Below, piece by piece: positions 24,484 to 40,411 of a DNA stretch of 64,000 bases. The DNA is from Cliona cf. orientalis (Eukaryota; Porifera; Demospongiae; Clionaida; Clionaidae), in assembly GCA_963930775.1 (NCBI GenBank), contig OZ005694.1, positions 6,131,054 through 6,195,053 on the forward strand. Direction: 5' to 3'. Position 1 is the first letter of the stretch; the number at the start of each line of letters is the position of its first letter. Below the pieces are notes generated by a model that did no database searches, was not told the DNA's origin, and saw nothing but the letters and a program-made list of their open reading frames with translations. The translations under genes and the position numbers were made by a program.

Positions 24484-25329
24484 AAGGACAGATATCCAAT
24501 CAAACTAGTATTACACAAGTACTATTATTATGTATTCTGTACATGAAAAGAAGTCATGTACAAGCTATAATATTATAATATGGAAAGATTTTTCTGTTGA
24601 GTTGAATGTATTTTTATGAGTGTAGATACTCTTAATTACTTTAGGGAAAATTTTTGATTATACACAGATGTGCAGACACAAAAGCAGATCTAGAACGACT
24701 ATATACACCCTACGGCACATGGCACCAAGGGTTAATTAGAGCATACCGGTTATTATTATTATCGCTTAAATTGAGCACGCGTGAACATGTTGACGACCTT
24801 TACCCGCATAATATTAATGTGCGCGCGCACGATGGCCCTATTGATAGGCGTGGCTACCGTGGCCAACAAGAAGGCACTATTATGACGCTCGTGGACAGTA
24901 TCCATCGAATTGAAGCCAGTTTTTCGCCATTTCGATCGATTCGTGTGCTTATGAGTTGCTCGGATGCCTAGATCTACAGATTTGGCGATTTTTTGTGCTG
25001 ACGCACAAGCCAGACTGCTGCGTTCAATGCTCCGCCCCAGGGCTAGGGGTGGGCAATTTTCTATACACGTGACCCATACATAAATTCTGTGCCTTACTAT
25101 ATACCTGGGGGGTTAGGTCCATGTAGGGGGATTCACCTGAAAATTTGGCCCCGCCGGGGTGCGTCTTTACACCATAGATTTGGCAAATCCCCACCCATAC
25201 CCCGAGGGGGGGGGGGGGGAGACACCCTCATTAGACTATTGTCTGCTGGTCTCCGTTGGTATTTAAATGCTTGTTTCTGATAGTTCTTGCACTGATCACA
25301 AGCAGGAGTAAGTGCTTTATTACGGAGAA
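24484..25329. other. Spacer and 5' region of amidohydrolase gene 1
   Basis: From about 24770 the sequence is shared with the 5' region of the second amidohydrolase copy (31570-31720), including GTGGCCAAC and ATTATGACGCTCGTGGA. It contains a TTGACGACCTTTACC motif (24788), a G-run at 25205-25219, and the first copy of a tandemly duplicated 5' segment from about 25266. No TATA box is seen. Confidence 0.5.
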
Positions 25330-27270
25330 ATGGCGTGTGGCTTTAGTGACATTGTGGATCGGGTTAAATGCTTGTTTCTTGCACTGATCATGAGCAGTAC
25401 TATACTTTACCACGGAAAAATGGTGTGTGGCTTTAGTGAAATTGTGGATCTTATCAAGTTGAATGAAACAACATTAACCCCAACTGGCATATCGGACTTC
25501 CTCCATCATCATGATCCTCCTGCTACCATAATGTACACTGGCGGAATGATACGTGCACTTGTTGGAGGGTGTACTGATAAAGTTGAGGCAATTGGATTTC
25601 ATGATGGAAAGGTTCATGCTGTTGGATCTCGGGACTATGTGAAAACCAAAATGGACAGCTTGCAAACCCACTACCAAGAAATCCCTTTGCCAAATGGACA
25701 TGCCCTTATTCCAGGATTGATTGAACCCCATGTTCACATTATACCCACAGCAATATTCATGACATGGAATGACTTCAGCCCCTTTGAAGGACAATACCTG
25801 CAAAAAAACTATAGCACCGATTATTTGAAGCAATCAATTGCTAATGTGAAGTCCAAGCTAGAAGATTCTGGTGAGCTGCAGAAAGATGGCTGGATCCTGG
25901 CCACAGGTGTAGACCCTTCCCTGATGAATTTCACAGTAGTTCCCGATGGCTTGAACAGATTGACTACTCTAGAGCCTCCTGTCATTGATGAAATGGAACC
26001 CGAAACTCCAGTTTTTATGTTGGCAGCTTCTGGCCACACAGCCTATGTCAACACGCCAGCTCTGTGTCGAATCTATCGTGCTAATTGGCGCAATTGGGAT
26101 TTTCGAAAAAAATTCCCCAGATTCAAGATGTATAAATGGTACGTCCATGAAAATAGGGGGCTGCAAGAAATTGCTGACATAATACCCGCTTTCAAAGCCA
26201 TACCACCCTTCCAGCTTTATATTACGAAAATCCATGAGAATCTGAATACTTTTGTGGAGACTGCTCTCTCACGAGGAGTCACACTGCTCTACGACGCTGG
26301 ATCGACGGATAAAACCATATATATCATTGATAAATACCTAAATTACTTCCATACAAAGAAAATAAGGATCGGTTATGCTAAATTGTGCAATTCTATTGAT
26401 GATGCTGAAAAGCTCCCAGATTATCATCCAATGACAGAGTTTAAAAACAATTACCATGGCTCCGCGAAATTGATCTCAGATGGTTCAAACCAAGGATTGA
26501 CAGGCTACCAAAGTGAGTACTACCGTTGTGAGCCTGAAAACAACACGGGATTATTTAATTTCCCCAGTCCTTACCATTGTCTAGATAAAATGACTGCTGA
26601 CTGTGATTTTACAAATATCATTCAGAAGATTGTTGACAAAGGGTGGCCACTCATGATTCACGGTAATGGTGACAAAGCCATAGACCTTTCTCTAGATGCC
26701 TACCAGATTGCTCTAAAAGGAAAAAGTGGCACACCAAAACGACATCGCATTGAGCACTGTTCAGTTGTTAATCAGGATACTTTAAACCGCATGCATTCAC
26801 TTGGAATATCGCCTAGCTTCTTGATCGGCCATGTTGGCTACTGGGGCTACGTGTTCAAGAAAGCCATCTTCGAAGAGAAAGCAAATGGTCTCGATCTCTG
26901 TCAGTCAGCTTTGAAGATGGGTATGCGCATCACTCTTCACAGTGACTCCTTCGTTACTCCCTTGGGTCCACTACGAATGATGGAGCAAGCCATTACGAGA
27001 ATCATGGAAGGAGATGAACAATCAGAAGTTCTTAATGAGTGTGAAAAGATCACTCCCGAACAGGCACTCAAGATTGTTACATACAATGCAGCCTGGCAGT
27101 GCCATGCCGACAAGTGGGTTGGCTCACTGGAAGAAGGGAAAATGGCCGACTATGTGATCCTCGCTGAAGACCCTATAGCCAGAGGGTATAAAGACCCAGT
27201 TGGCATGCGTGACATACCGGTGCTTGAAACCTGGGTAGAAGGCAGGTGTGTGTATAAGAAAGGAGAATGA
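25330..27270 (+). CDS. Amidohydrolase, YtcJ/Amidohydro_3 type, intronless, 646 residues
   Basis: A metal-dependent amidohydrolase of the superfamily that includes bacterial YtcJ and formamide deformylases. The substrate cannot be told. Motifs in order: IPGLIEPHVHI (HxH metal ligands, codons near 25712-25740), AASGHTAYVNTPAL, LISDGSNQGLTGY, WPLMIHGNGDKAID (His ligand), RHRIEHCS (second His), ITLHSDSFVTP (Asp ligand), and the C-terminal sheet GSLEEGKMADYVILAEDPI. No signal peptide or intron. The first ATG (25330) opens an N-terminus that is itself a tandem copy: MACGFSDIVD, 20 residues of former 5' leader, then MVCGFSEIVD from a second ATG at 25420, which aligns with the start of the paralogue at 31997. 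The usual family length is about 550-600 residues. An intronless bacterial-type enzyme in an animal suggests old horizontal transfer, but retrocopy is an alternative. Confidence 0.88.
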   Translation: MACGFSDIVDRVKCLFLALIMSSTILYHGKMVCGFSEIVDLIKLNETTLTPTGISDFLHHHDPPATIMYTGGMIRALVGGCTDKVEAIGFHDGKVHAVGSRDYVKTKMDSLQTHYQEIPLPNGHALIPGLIEPHVHIIPTAIFMTWNDFSPFEGQYLQKNYSTDYLKQSIANVKSKLEDSGELQKDGWILATGVDPSLMNFTVVPDGLNRLTTLEPPVIDEMEPETPVFMLAASGHTAYVNTPALCRIYRANWRNWDFRKKFPRFKMYKWYVHENRGLQEIADIIPAFKAIPPFQLYITKIHENLNTFVETALSRGVTLLYDAGSTDKTIYIIDKYLNYFHTKKIRIGYAKLCNSIDDAEKLPDYHPMTEFKNNYHGSAKLISDGSNQGLTGYQSEYYRCEPENNTGLFNFPSPYHCLDKMTADCDFTNIIQKIVDKGWPLMIHGNGDKAIDLSLDAYQIALKGKSGTPKRHRIEHCSVVNQDTLNRMHSLGISPSFLIGHVGYWGYVFKKAIFEEKANGLDLCQSALKMGMRITLHSDSFVTPLGPLRMMEQAITRIMEGDEQSEVLNECEKITPEQALKIVTYNAAWQCHADKWVGSLEEGKMADYVILAEDPIARGYKDPVGMRDIPVLETWVEGRCVYKKGE

Positions 27271-27632
27271 TCAAGGAGTAGCTATAAGCTTAAGAGGACT
27301 ATGTACATGACATTGTACCAAGTTATAACAACTTTTGAATTAATAATATAGCATAATTGTATACTGACTTTAATTTAGTGCATATCTCTATTACAATAAT
27401 ATTATAACAGCAATTAAACTGTTGAGGAATACCCCCTTGAAATTTAATATTTTTTTTTTGTTATTCTGTGTTAACGTTCACTTTTTCTTGTAATTTTAGT
27501 TTCCTAATGCTATATTAGCTATGTGTGTAAACTATTATTAAATTTTGCAGGGAGCACAGTCACACACTGCCCATGTGCATGCACTATACTAGAGAATGAT
27601 GGCCACTCTCAGTTATAATTATTATTACTATT

Positions 27633-28136
27633 CACTGATGTAAGAACCAGGGGGCTAGGGGGGCCAAAATATAGGGGGGGGGGGGCTCAGCCCCCTAGCC
27701 TAACCAGTAATCATGTACTATCTATATTAATTATGTACACCCTCAGAAATTTTACTTTTTCACACTTGAATAGAATTATAGGATTTACATATTAGTTCTG
27801 TGTTAGGACATTATGCATGTAGCCTAATTTTGTACATATAGCTAGCTAATTTTCTGTAACGTGCCTGTCTCAAAATTTAATAGTTTTGGATGAGCAGACT
27901 CTTATTTGGAGTGTCACAGTTGATCTTTGGCCCAACAAAATGGTACAAAAATAGCTATTTGTCAACTAATGTTCTCAGAATGCACCAGAATCGCTCTAAA
28001 AAGGTGTAAAAATCCAAAATTATCTGGGGAAGCATGCCCCCAGACCTCCCTAGAATTTGGTGTCCATAGCTAGCTACTCAATTGCCAATAATTATTCTCA
28101 GCCCTCCATACTCCAAAACATCTTCTTAGGCCACTG
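27633..28136. mobile_element. ~500-bp MITE with CAGTGGCGTAAGAAG-type ends
   Basis: The left end CACTGATGTAAGAACC and right end TCTTCTTAGGCCACTG are imperfect inverted repeats. Inside are GGGGGGCTAGG and the short palindrome GGGGAAGCATGCCCCC followed by AGACCTCCCTAG, a motif repeated at 40790-40826 (GGGGGAGCATGCCTCCAG). A related right end TTCTTACGCCACTG lies at 29860-29873 after a long C-run at 29634-29656. Non-coding. Confidence 0.6.
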
Positions 28137-28499
28137 CTAATACTAGATAGCTAAATAGAGTGGAAAAAGTCAGGCTGTATGAAAATAATAATTATTTTTT
28201 TTGTCTACAATATTTCTTGCTTCATAATAGCAAAGGATGCACTATAGCCACAGAAGTATATTAAATAACAGCTAAGGCTAATCAAGTGTACACCCTGGTA
28301 CATAAAAACAAAAGGGAATGGTAGCTAAATAATATTAAAGTTAAATTGAGCTACTTTTAGAGCCAGCTTAAATGACTGGAGAAGTATAAGGTCCTTCTCT
28401 AGCAAATTCCTAGCTCTGATGCTACTGAGGACAAATAATAGTCAGTCCGTGCAAAAGTTTATGCAGTCACGCAGGCTTAATAATTATCTATGCATGCGT

Positions 28500-28990
28500 A
28501 TAAGCCAAGAAAACGTTAAGTTCAACACTTCTCAGAGAAAGTAACTGTCGATCAGCTTGTTAGCTGTGTATTCGCTGGATACATGTGTAAGATACTCTAC
28601 GTCTTTACTAATTCCAAGTTCATATCCCGGAAGGCTCCAGCAAGACCCTGGATTTAATTTTCTCAAATACCTCATAGATTTCATCATAATTTCCTCAATT
28701 TCATCTCATTCATAGATTACACCATAATTACCTCATAATTATCCATAAATTGCTATTGGGGATATGAAAACCTTGACCACATCCCCAGTCTATAGCTGCA
28801 AAGTTTCTAATGGTGCATGTGATAAAAGGTCGTCAATATACACATTGATGCAGGCGCAGAGATGGAGTCTAAGAATGACTTTCGACCTCGATATCTATAG
28901 GGACAAGTTTCGATGCTTCAATCACAGGAGATGAATTCAACAGCACAGCACAGCTTCTGAACTTCAGGTCGGTCGTGGCATGATGTATGC
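28500..28990. repeat. Dispersed repeat, inverted partner at 34927-35470
   Basis: Blocks shared with the partner on the opposite strand include GAAGCATCGAAACTTGTC, the TTAGAC..CCATCTC segment, TTGACGACCTTTTA, and GTAGAGTATCTTAC with the following TATCCAGCGAAT. The block order is rotated between the two copies, as if both were cut from a tandem array. Confidence 0.6.
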
Positions 28991-30137
28991 TATATTATAT
29001 AGTGCAAGGCTAATTGTGGGGATATAACTGGAGTGTGTGCAGATCGGTTTAGCACTGAAATGTCTGGTTGCTACGATTAGTACTTATGGTATGTACCTAT
29101 AGATCCAGTTCTCTTTTATGTGGCTGACTTGACCATACTGTACATATCACATGCTGTGGATAGCTAATTATGCAATAGTGGCGTTGCTAGTCCATTGTGG
29201 TTGAAGGTCACCTGATCAGATATGATGATAATCCCCTAGCCATGCAAAATCATTATCTATCATAATGGCTTTATTCAATGTTAGAATAATAATATTATCA
29301 TCATTGTAGTCAGTGCCGGATGGTTCAGATCAAAGCAGATCTTATAGTGACACCTGATATGGCATTGTAGCTATACACTATTCCCCCATGCATGCATAGC
29401 CACACTGCATGCTGTGCACATGCATAGTTATATTATGCTAGTTCAGTATGGTCACTGTGAGCTCTTCCTGTGCTTCTAATCAATGCCAAATGGTATGGTC
29501 CAGACTCCATTATCATTGAAGGTCATGCACCTTAAAGTAATAGCTAATACCCTAGCCATGCAAAATCATTATCTACCGTAACGGATGTTAGAAGAATGTA
29601 CAAGAAGCAGGGCCGGGCGCTGGGGGGGCTGTAGCCCCCCCCCCCCCCCCCCCCCCATCTTGTCAACCAAGTGGGCCTAAATCTAGGAAGATATTTATTC
29701 TACTAGGCCTTGACATCTTCAGATTTGTGATGTAAAGTCTACTTTACAGCCAAATTAGCATAATAATGGGCATGGTTTGAAGGCGTATCGTGTGATCCAA
29801 AAAAATTTTTTTGCGTTTTGCGTGCAATTTTATTTACAGCCCCCCTGTTCAAAAACATCTTCTTACGCCACTGATGTAGTCAGTGCCAGATGGTTCATAT
29901 CAAAGCAGATGTTCAGTGTGAAGGTCATGATCACCTGATATGTATTCTCCATAGCCACACTGCATGCTGCAGCTGTGATTATGCTAGTGCAGTGTGGTCA
30001 TCATGAGCCCTTCTACGCTTCCATACCCTTCCCAACTTGCTATAGCTAGTCAGTGCCAGACGGAGCAGATCAAGCCTGATCTTCAGAAATCTGGAAGCAT
30101 AATAATAAAATTAATTATTATTATCATGACTGCACAT

Positions 30138-30212
30138 AATAGTTATCTGCCAGTAATTGGGGTACATGAGATGCATGGTCGAATGCACCCCAATTACTGG
30201 CAGATAACTATT
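30138..30212. other. Perfect 26-bp inverted repeat with 23-base loop
   Basis: 30138-30163 is exactly complementary to 30187-30212; the core of the stem is TTATCTGCCAGTAATTGG. It could be the terminal part of a small foldback element or a hairpin RNA precursor. Neither is supported beyond the structure. Confidence 0.7.
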
Positions 30213-30391
30213 TTATTGGTAGTTGATCTCAGTTCATCATCGGCCTACTTTATGATGACCCAACCCCTTCCCATAGCCGGCAAATTGCCTATAAAAACTT
30301 TGGTTGCTAGGCAACTACCAACAAACATGTACATGTGTACACATCCCACAATACACGCACATGCAAACACACACTCACCTACAACTGTTTC

Positions 30392-30575
30392 AGCTTCTTC
30401 CCAAATCTGTCTGTCCAATTATTCTGACGACTTTAACTGCCTATCTCCCTTTGACCTCCCGACCAATGGTTCTCACTGCTATACTGTCTGTGGCAATCCA
30501 TTCCCCAACCTGATGGAGTACAGGCTGGCTATTCTATCTTTCTGTTTCATTGGTATGGCATTCTTAGTAGAATGT
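30392..30575 (+). pseudogene. Dead copy of the last exon of the multi-pass gene
   Basis: Matches 24241-24435 closely (YYTVCGNPFPNLMEYRLAIL in the parent, with C for Y in the copy). The preceding 60 bases match the parent's last intron, including ACACACGC-rich DNA and CTTCTTCCCAA. The acceptor AG with the first codons is deleted, as is a segment after the codons for NYS, and the membrane segment runs into unrelated sequence. Because intron sequence is included, this is a DNA-level duplication and not a retrocopy. Confidence 0.8.
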
Positions 30576-31996
30576 AGCTATTTATGTGAAACGATTACCA
30601 CGTCCCTAGTAGCTTCATTGTATAATAATATTATGGTAAAGGTCACTATGTATGTAAGTAGCATATTTAAAAGCCCATAATGTTAGTCTCATCCCCCTCA
30701 AAGAGGGAAAAGGGCAGGTGAAAAACTTGCAGTTGATGATCTGCGGAAAAAATTGTACGTCCCACTCAGATTACAGTTTTAGCCCAGTCATATCATATGA
30801 CTCGCTAGCCGCAGGAATGTAACAGGGCCATTGTTCGCTATACAAATTTGAATCACCTACATAGCCTTGCTGGCCAATCAGATTCAAGCTTTGTTCAAGC
30901 ACACCCGTGTCGGCGTGTGTGCCCATATATAGCCAAGAAAACTGCCAGACCCTTTTCAATCCCTCCTTTTGAGGGTGGGGTCTGAGGACGAGACTATATT
31001 TATTTGATCTTTTGTTGCACGGGTGGTTTCCATGAAAACCATTGGACATGTCAATAGTTTCTAGGCCCGGGAAACTAATAGTATTATAATGTCGCAAACA
31101 GCTCAGCTGCTGCTAGTTCGTCACTTTGGAGCATAAAACAAACTTACACTCTAATTCCTTACGTATACAATGCTCATTCTTATACATAGATAAGTTGATC
31201 ATTCTTACAAGTCATAATAATATTATGTCAGACTTTCTCAACTGTGGAAGTCAGCACTAGTTATCTATAATCTATGAAGTTGGAAACCTTTCATTTGCTT
31301 TCTGTAGAGGTCACAGTTCTCCAAAAGAGTCTTCCCAGTTGCACTTGACATTCTACTAGCTCGATTGTTAGCTAGTCCCTTTTTACAATAATATCTGAAA
31401 CAAACAATAATATTAGCTAATTTGCCCAGTAAGGGTAATGAATTATGACATTTGGCACAAAACTAATGTGGAAAATGGTGCTGTAAAATTCTCTAAAATT
31501 CATCATCTGTTTTCATTCTCCATTTGATAATTACATAACATTGCATATTAAACTTAATACCTGCAGCAGCACTGTTGACGACTGTTACCTATGCTAGGTT
31601 GTGCGCATGAGCAGAAACCACAAGGCCTAGCTAGTAGTAGACGTGGCTATAGTGGCCAACATATTATTATGACGCTCGTGGATCGTATCCATCGATTTGA
31701 AGCATACTGAAGCTAGCCAATTATGTGCAATTTTTATGCTGACGACGCAGACGACAACGATAGATTTTACCACTTGCTGCGCATGCACGCGCGACTCCAG
31801 CCAGCTTCCTGTTTACGCTAAAACACTACTCCAGTAGAGCTGCTGTTTGCTACAATCAAGGCTTATCAATTAGAGATAATTTGATAATGAGGTCACAGTC
31901 TTAGACTATTGTCGGCTCCTCCATTAGTATTTAAATGCTTGTTTCTGAGAGTTCTCGCACTGATCACAAGCAGTACTAAGTGCTTTATCAAGGAAA

Positions 31997-33833
31997 ATGG
32001 CGTGTGGCTTTAGTGACATTGTGGATCTTGTCAAGTTGGATGAAACAATCCCAACTGGCATATCGGACTTCCTCCATCATCATGATCCTCCTGTTACCAT
32101 GATGTACACTGGAGGAACGATACGTGCGCTTGTTGGAGGGAGTATCGATCAGGTTGATGCAATTGGATTTCATGACGGAAAGGTTCATGCCGTTGGATCT
32201 CGGGACTATGTGAAAACCAAAATGGAGAGCTTGCAAACCCACTACCAAGAAATCCCTTTGCCAAATGGACATGCCCTTATTCCAGGATTGATTGAACCCC
32301 ACGTTCATATTGTACCCACAGCAATATTCTCGACATGGAATGATTTCGGCCCCTTTGAAGGACAATACCTGAGAAAAGACTACAACATCGATTATTTGAA
32401 GCAATCAATTGCTAATGTGAAGTCCAAGCTAGAAGCTTCTGGTGAGCTGCAGAAAGGAGGCTGGGTCCTGGGCACAGGTGTAGATCCTTCCCTGACGAAA
32501 TTCACGGTAGTTCCCGACGGCTTGAATAAATTGACCACTCTAGAGCCTCCTGTCATTGATGAAATGGAACCCGAAACTCCAGTTTTTATGATGGCAGCTT
32601 CTGGCCACACAGCCTATGTCAACACGCCAACTCTGTATCGAATCTATCACGCTTGGCTCAATTGGGATTTGCGAAATCAGTACGACACGTTCGAAAAGTA
32701 TAAAGAGTATGTCATTCAAAAGGGGGGGCTGCAAGAAATTGCTGACATAATGCCCGCTTTCAAAGCCATACCACTCTTCCAGCTTCACATTCTGAAATTC
32801 CTCAAGAATCTGAATACTTTCATGGAGACTGCTCTCTCACGAGGAGTCACACTGCTCTACGACGCTGGATCGTCAGGTGCAACCATAGCTATCATTGATG
32901 CCTACCTTTTCTTCCAAAAGAAGAAAATTAGGATCGGGTATGCTAAATTGTGCAATTCCATTGATGATGCTGAAAAGCTCTCAAATTATGATCCAATGAC
33001 AAAGTTTCGAAACAACTACCATGGTTCTGTGAAATTGATCTCGGATGGTTCAAACCAAGGATTGACAGGCTACCAAAGTGAGTGCTACCGTTGTGAGCCT
33101 GAAAACAACAAGGGAGCATTCAACTTCCCTGGGCCCTGTCCTAATTCCTCTTGTCTAGATGAAATGACTGCTGACTGCGATTTCACAAAGATTGTTCAGA
33201 AGATTGTCGACAAAGGGTGGCCACTCATGATTCATGCTAATGGTGACAAAGCCATCGACCTCACTCTAGATGCTTACCAGATTGCTCTAAAAGGAAAAAG
33301 TGGCATACCAAAACGACATCGCATTGCTTGTTAATCAGGATACTTTGAAACGCATACATTTGCTTGGAATATCGCCTAGCTTCTTGATCGGACATGTTGG
33401 CTACTGGGGCTACGTGTTCAAGAAAGCCATTTTCGAAAAGAAAGCCAATGATCTTGACGTCTGTCAGTCATCCTTGAAGATGGGTATGTGCATCACTCTT
33501 CACAGTGACTGCTTCGTTACACCCTTGGGTCCACTACGAATGATGGAGCAAGCCATTACGAGAATCATGGAAGGAGATGAACAATCAGAAGTTCTTAACG
33601 AATGTGAAAAGATCACTCCCGAACGGGCACTCAAGATTGTTACATACAATGCAGCCTGGCAGTGCCATGCCGACAAGTGGGTTGGCTCACTGGAAGAAGG
33701 GAAAATGGCCGACTATGTGATCCTCGCTGAAGACCCTATAGCCAGAGGGTATAAAGACCCAGTTGGTATGCATGACATACCGGTGCTTGAAACCTGGGTA
33801 GAAGGCAAGTGTGTGCATAAGAAAGGAGAATGA
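31997..33833 (+). pseudogene. Amidohydrolase copy 2, frame broken
   Basis: Paralogue of the gene at 25330-27270, with a single start region (MACGFSDIVDLVKLDETI). It stays close to the parent throughout and keeps GLIEPHVHI, MIHANGDKAID, ITLHSDCFVTPLG and the C-terminal GSLEEGKMADYVIL. A net loss of 11 bases near 33327 removes the codons for EHCSV of the RHRIEHCSV motif, including a metal-binding His, and shifts the frame; the second part is open from about 33300 to 33833. The upstream half would encode 445 residues without the C-terminal catalytic parts. It is probably a recent pseudogene, since no other stop is seen. The 3' flank (TGCAGGGAGCACA at 34076) matches 27548. Confidence 0.85.
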
Positions 33834-35963
33834 TTAAGGACTGTGAAGACTATGTACTGATAACCTTTGTATCCTATTATAGTACTAACCTTAGTAATTA
33901 AATTACAGTATAAACTGTTGAGGAATACAAAAGTTGAACTTCCATGCATGCAGAAAATTAATAATACAATGATGTTGGAATGCACTTTATTAAGTTATAA
34001 TAATTAACTTCTTGCAATTTTCTTGTAATTTGTTCCATTACTTTTAATATGACAATTTTAATTTATCTAGTTGTTTGCAGGGAGCACATGCAGTCGTACG
34101 CTGCCCATACACAGCACTGGATGACACTTGGTTTGTCTAATCTTTATTGAGGCTATATATAAAATGAGAATACGATATAGCTGCATGGACATCAGAGCTA
34201 TAGTAATAAAGCCTTCACCTGTAAAATACTTCTATCCTGCAATAATAAGGAGAAGATAAACATTAAAATTAATTTTAATGATGGCCATTATATGAGGGAT
34301 AATTATCATAGTAATTATCATAGAACTGATACAAGTTGTATGCCTATAGAATGCATGTGCACATGTGCATGGCCCTTACTGCAATGTTAGAGCATTTCAA
34401 CCTATACCTAGAGCAAAGACTTCATTCATTGTATGAACTGGATCTAGATATAGGTGCATACCAAAAGTACTAACTGTAGCAACCAGACATTAAAAATGCT
34501 AAATCAATCAACACTTATACTCTAAAGTATTATCCTATTATGCTATTTTCTCCTCATTGTATGCAAATAATATTATTATAGGCATTGTACCTATCTTATA
34601 ATGCAGAAACATGCATGTCTTATTAGCCGGCGCCTGCATGAGCAAGAATGTATCAAGAGAATGCACTAGCTGTTAGCTTGGCCTGGGGAATGAATGCACA
34701 ATAATATACTGCATACATGACTGATATCATAATAAAAAGACCTGGTGGAACATTCCTTAGAACTGAAGCTGGTTATTTATGTATGCAGCCCTGACCCTGT
34801 ATAATATATACATGTGAGGTACGTACGCATGGTTATAGCCCTTCCTATGTAGTCAGTGCCAGATGGCCCTGATCAAGCAGATGTTGTAAAGGTCACAGGA
34901 TATGTAGCTAGTTACATTATCTCCCCAGTAGCAATTTACTTTTCTGTGGTTATGAGGTAATTATAGTGTAATTATGATGAAACCTATGGTGTAATCTATG
35001 AGGTAATTATGAGAAAATTCAGGGCCTCGCTGGAGCCTTTCTGAGACTTGAAAATCAGTAAATATGTAGAGTATCTTACGCGTGTATCCAGCGAATAGAT
35101 TACAAGCTGAGCGCTACTTTCTCTGAAAAGTACTGTTGGTTGAACTTCACGTGTTTTCTTGGCTTACGTAATGCCATGGATAAATAAAGCTAGCCAGCAC
35201 TATATATAGCACGCATCACTGCCACAAGGGGCTGGCCCGCGCGCGACTGCAGCAGCGTGACCAACCTGAACTTCGGAAGGAATACTGTGTTGTCGAGTTC
35301 GTCTCTGTGATTGAAGCATCGAAACTTGTCGCTATCAAGGTTGAGAGTCGATCTTAGACGCCATCTCCATGATTTCTGGGGCCAGCATCGATCGATGTGT
35401 ACGCCGTGATTCTATTGACGACCTTTTACCACATGCACCATTACACTGTGCAGCTACTGGGGAGATGGTCAAGGGTTCATTACATTTAATATTACCCACC
35501 AGTATAGCCACACTGCATACATAGCTACTGGGGTTAATATGCTCAGCTACGTTTTCACACATCTTAGATGTGAAGGGCTCACAGTAACCATACAGTGATT
35601 ACGTGAGCCCTTCCCATGTAACCATTGTGAAAGTAGATATGGTGCAGAGTATATCAATAACCACACCGGTACCAACTGAATTCCCAAGCCATAGCTACAA
35701 ATTAAATCATTATCTAGCTAGGTACCACATAGGTTTTGTTCAATGTTAGATGGTTTCTGGCTTTTTGTATCTCATGTATTGAGTTCTATGTGGTAGTGCA
35801 GGACCGCCGGAACCGGTCTGGCTGGTCAGGCCAAAACCGGACCACTTTTTTCGAATTTCAGCGCTTGGTTGGGTAATGGTCGTTTGTTTATTGATCACAT
35901 GGTAAAGATCTTCAGATAATAAATCGCGCATGTTTGATAAACAGTGCAACCAGGTGAGTGTCC
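33834..35963. other. Spacer with inverted repeat copy, no gene recognised
   Basis: Holds the end of the amidohydrolase duplication (to about 34125), the GTCAGTGCCAGATGG repeat at 34852, the 34927-35470 repeat and a TATTGACGACCTTTTACC motif at 35413. Short open frames are not supported. CAGGTGAGTGTCC at the right edge carries the target duplication of the foldback element. Confidence 0.5.
34927..35470. repeat. Dispersed repeat, inverted partner of 28500-28990
   Basis: See the partner entry; here the order is GAGGTAATTATG-rich block, GTAGAGTATCTTACGCG block, GAAGCATCGAAACTTGTC block, then TTGACGACCTTTTACC. Confidence 0.6.
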
Positions 35964-36044
35964 GGGAGATTCTTCATATAAGCTTCCGTGTGATTACGTA
36001 ATGCTTAAATATATAGTGCATATAGTGCCAGGGTGTATATATAA

Positions 36045-38333
<2,289 letters not shown>

Positions 38334-38339
38334 GCACTT

Positions 38340-40411
<2,072 letters not shown>

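Larger units (their letters stand above)
27271..31996. other. Repeat-rich spacer between the two amidohydrolase copies
   Basis: Contains a G/C-tract MITE (27633-28136) and a fragment of the same family (to 29873), a repeat (28500-28990) found inverted near 34927-35470, a dispersed GTCAGTGCCAGATGG repeat (29310, 29877, 30048), a perfect hairpin (30138-30212) and a dead exon copy (30392-30575). From about 31570 it is the 5' flank shared with amidohydrolase gene 1. No intact gene is recognised. Confidence 0.55.

Noticed and set aside
25474-26235. Minus-strand open frames opposite the amidohydrolase
   Set aside because: Antisense shadows that recur opposite the second copy because the coding strand is conserved.
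29994-30680. 228-codon open frame
   Set aside because: A chance fusion of repeat sequence, the hairpin and a dead exon copy; the exon part has lost its acceptor.
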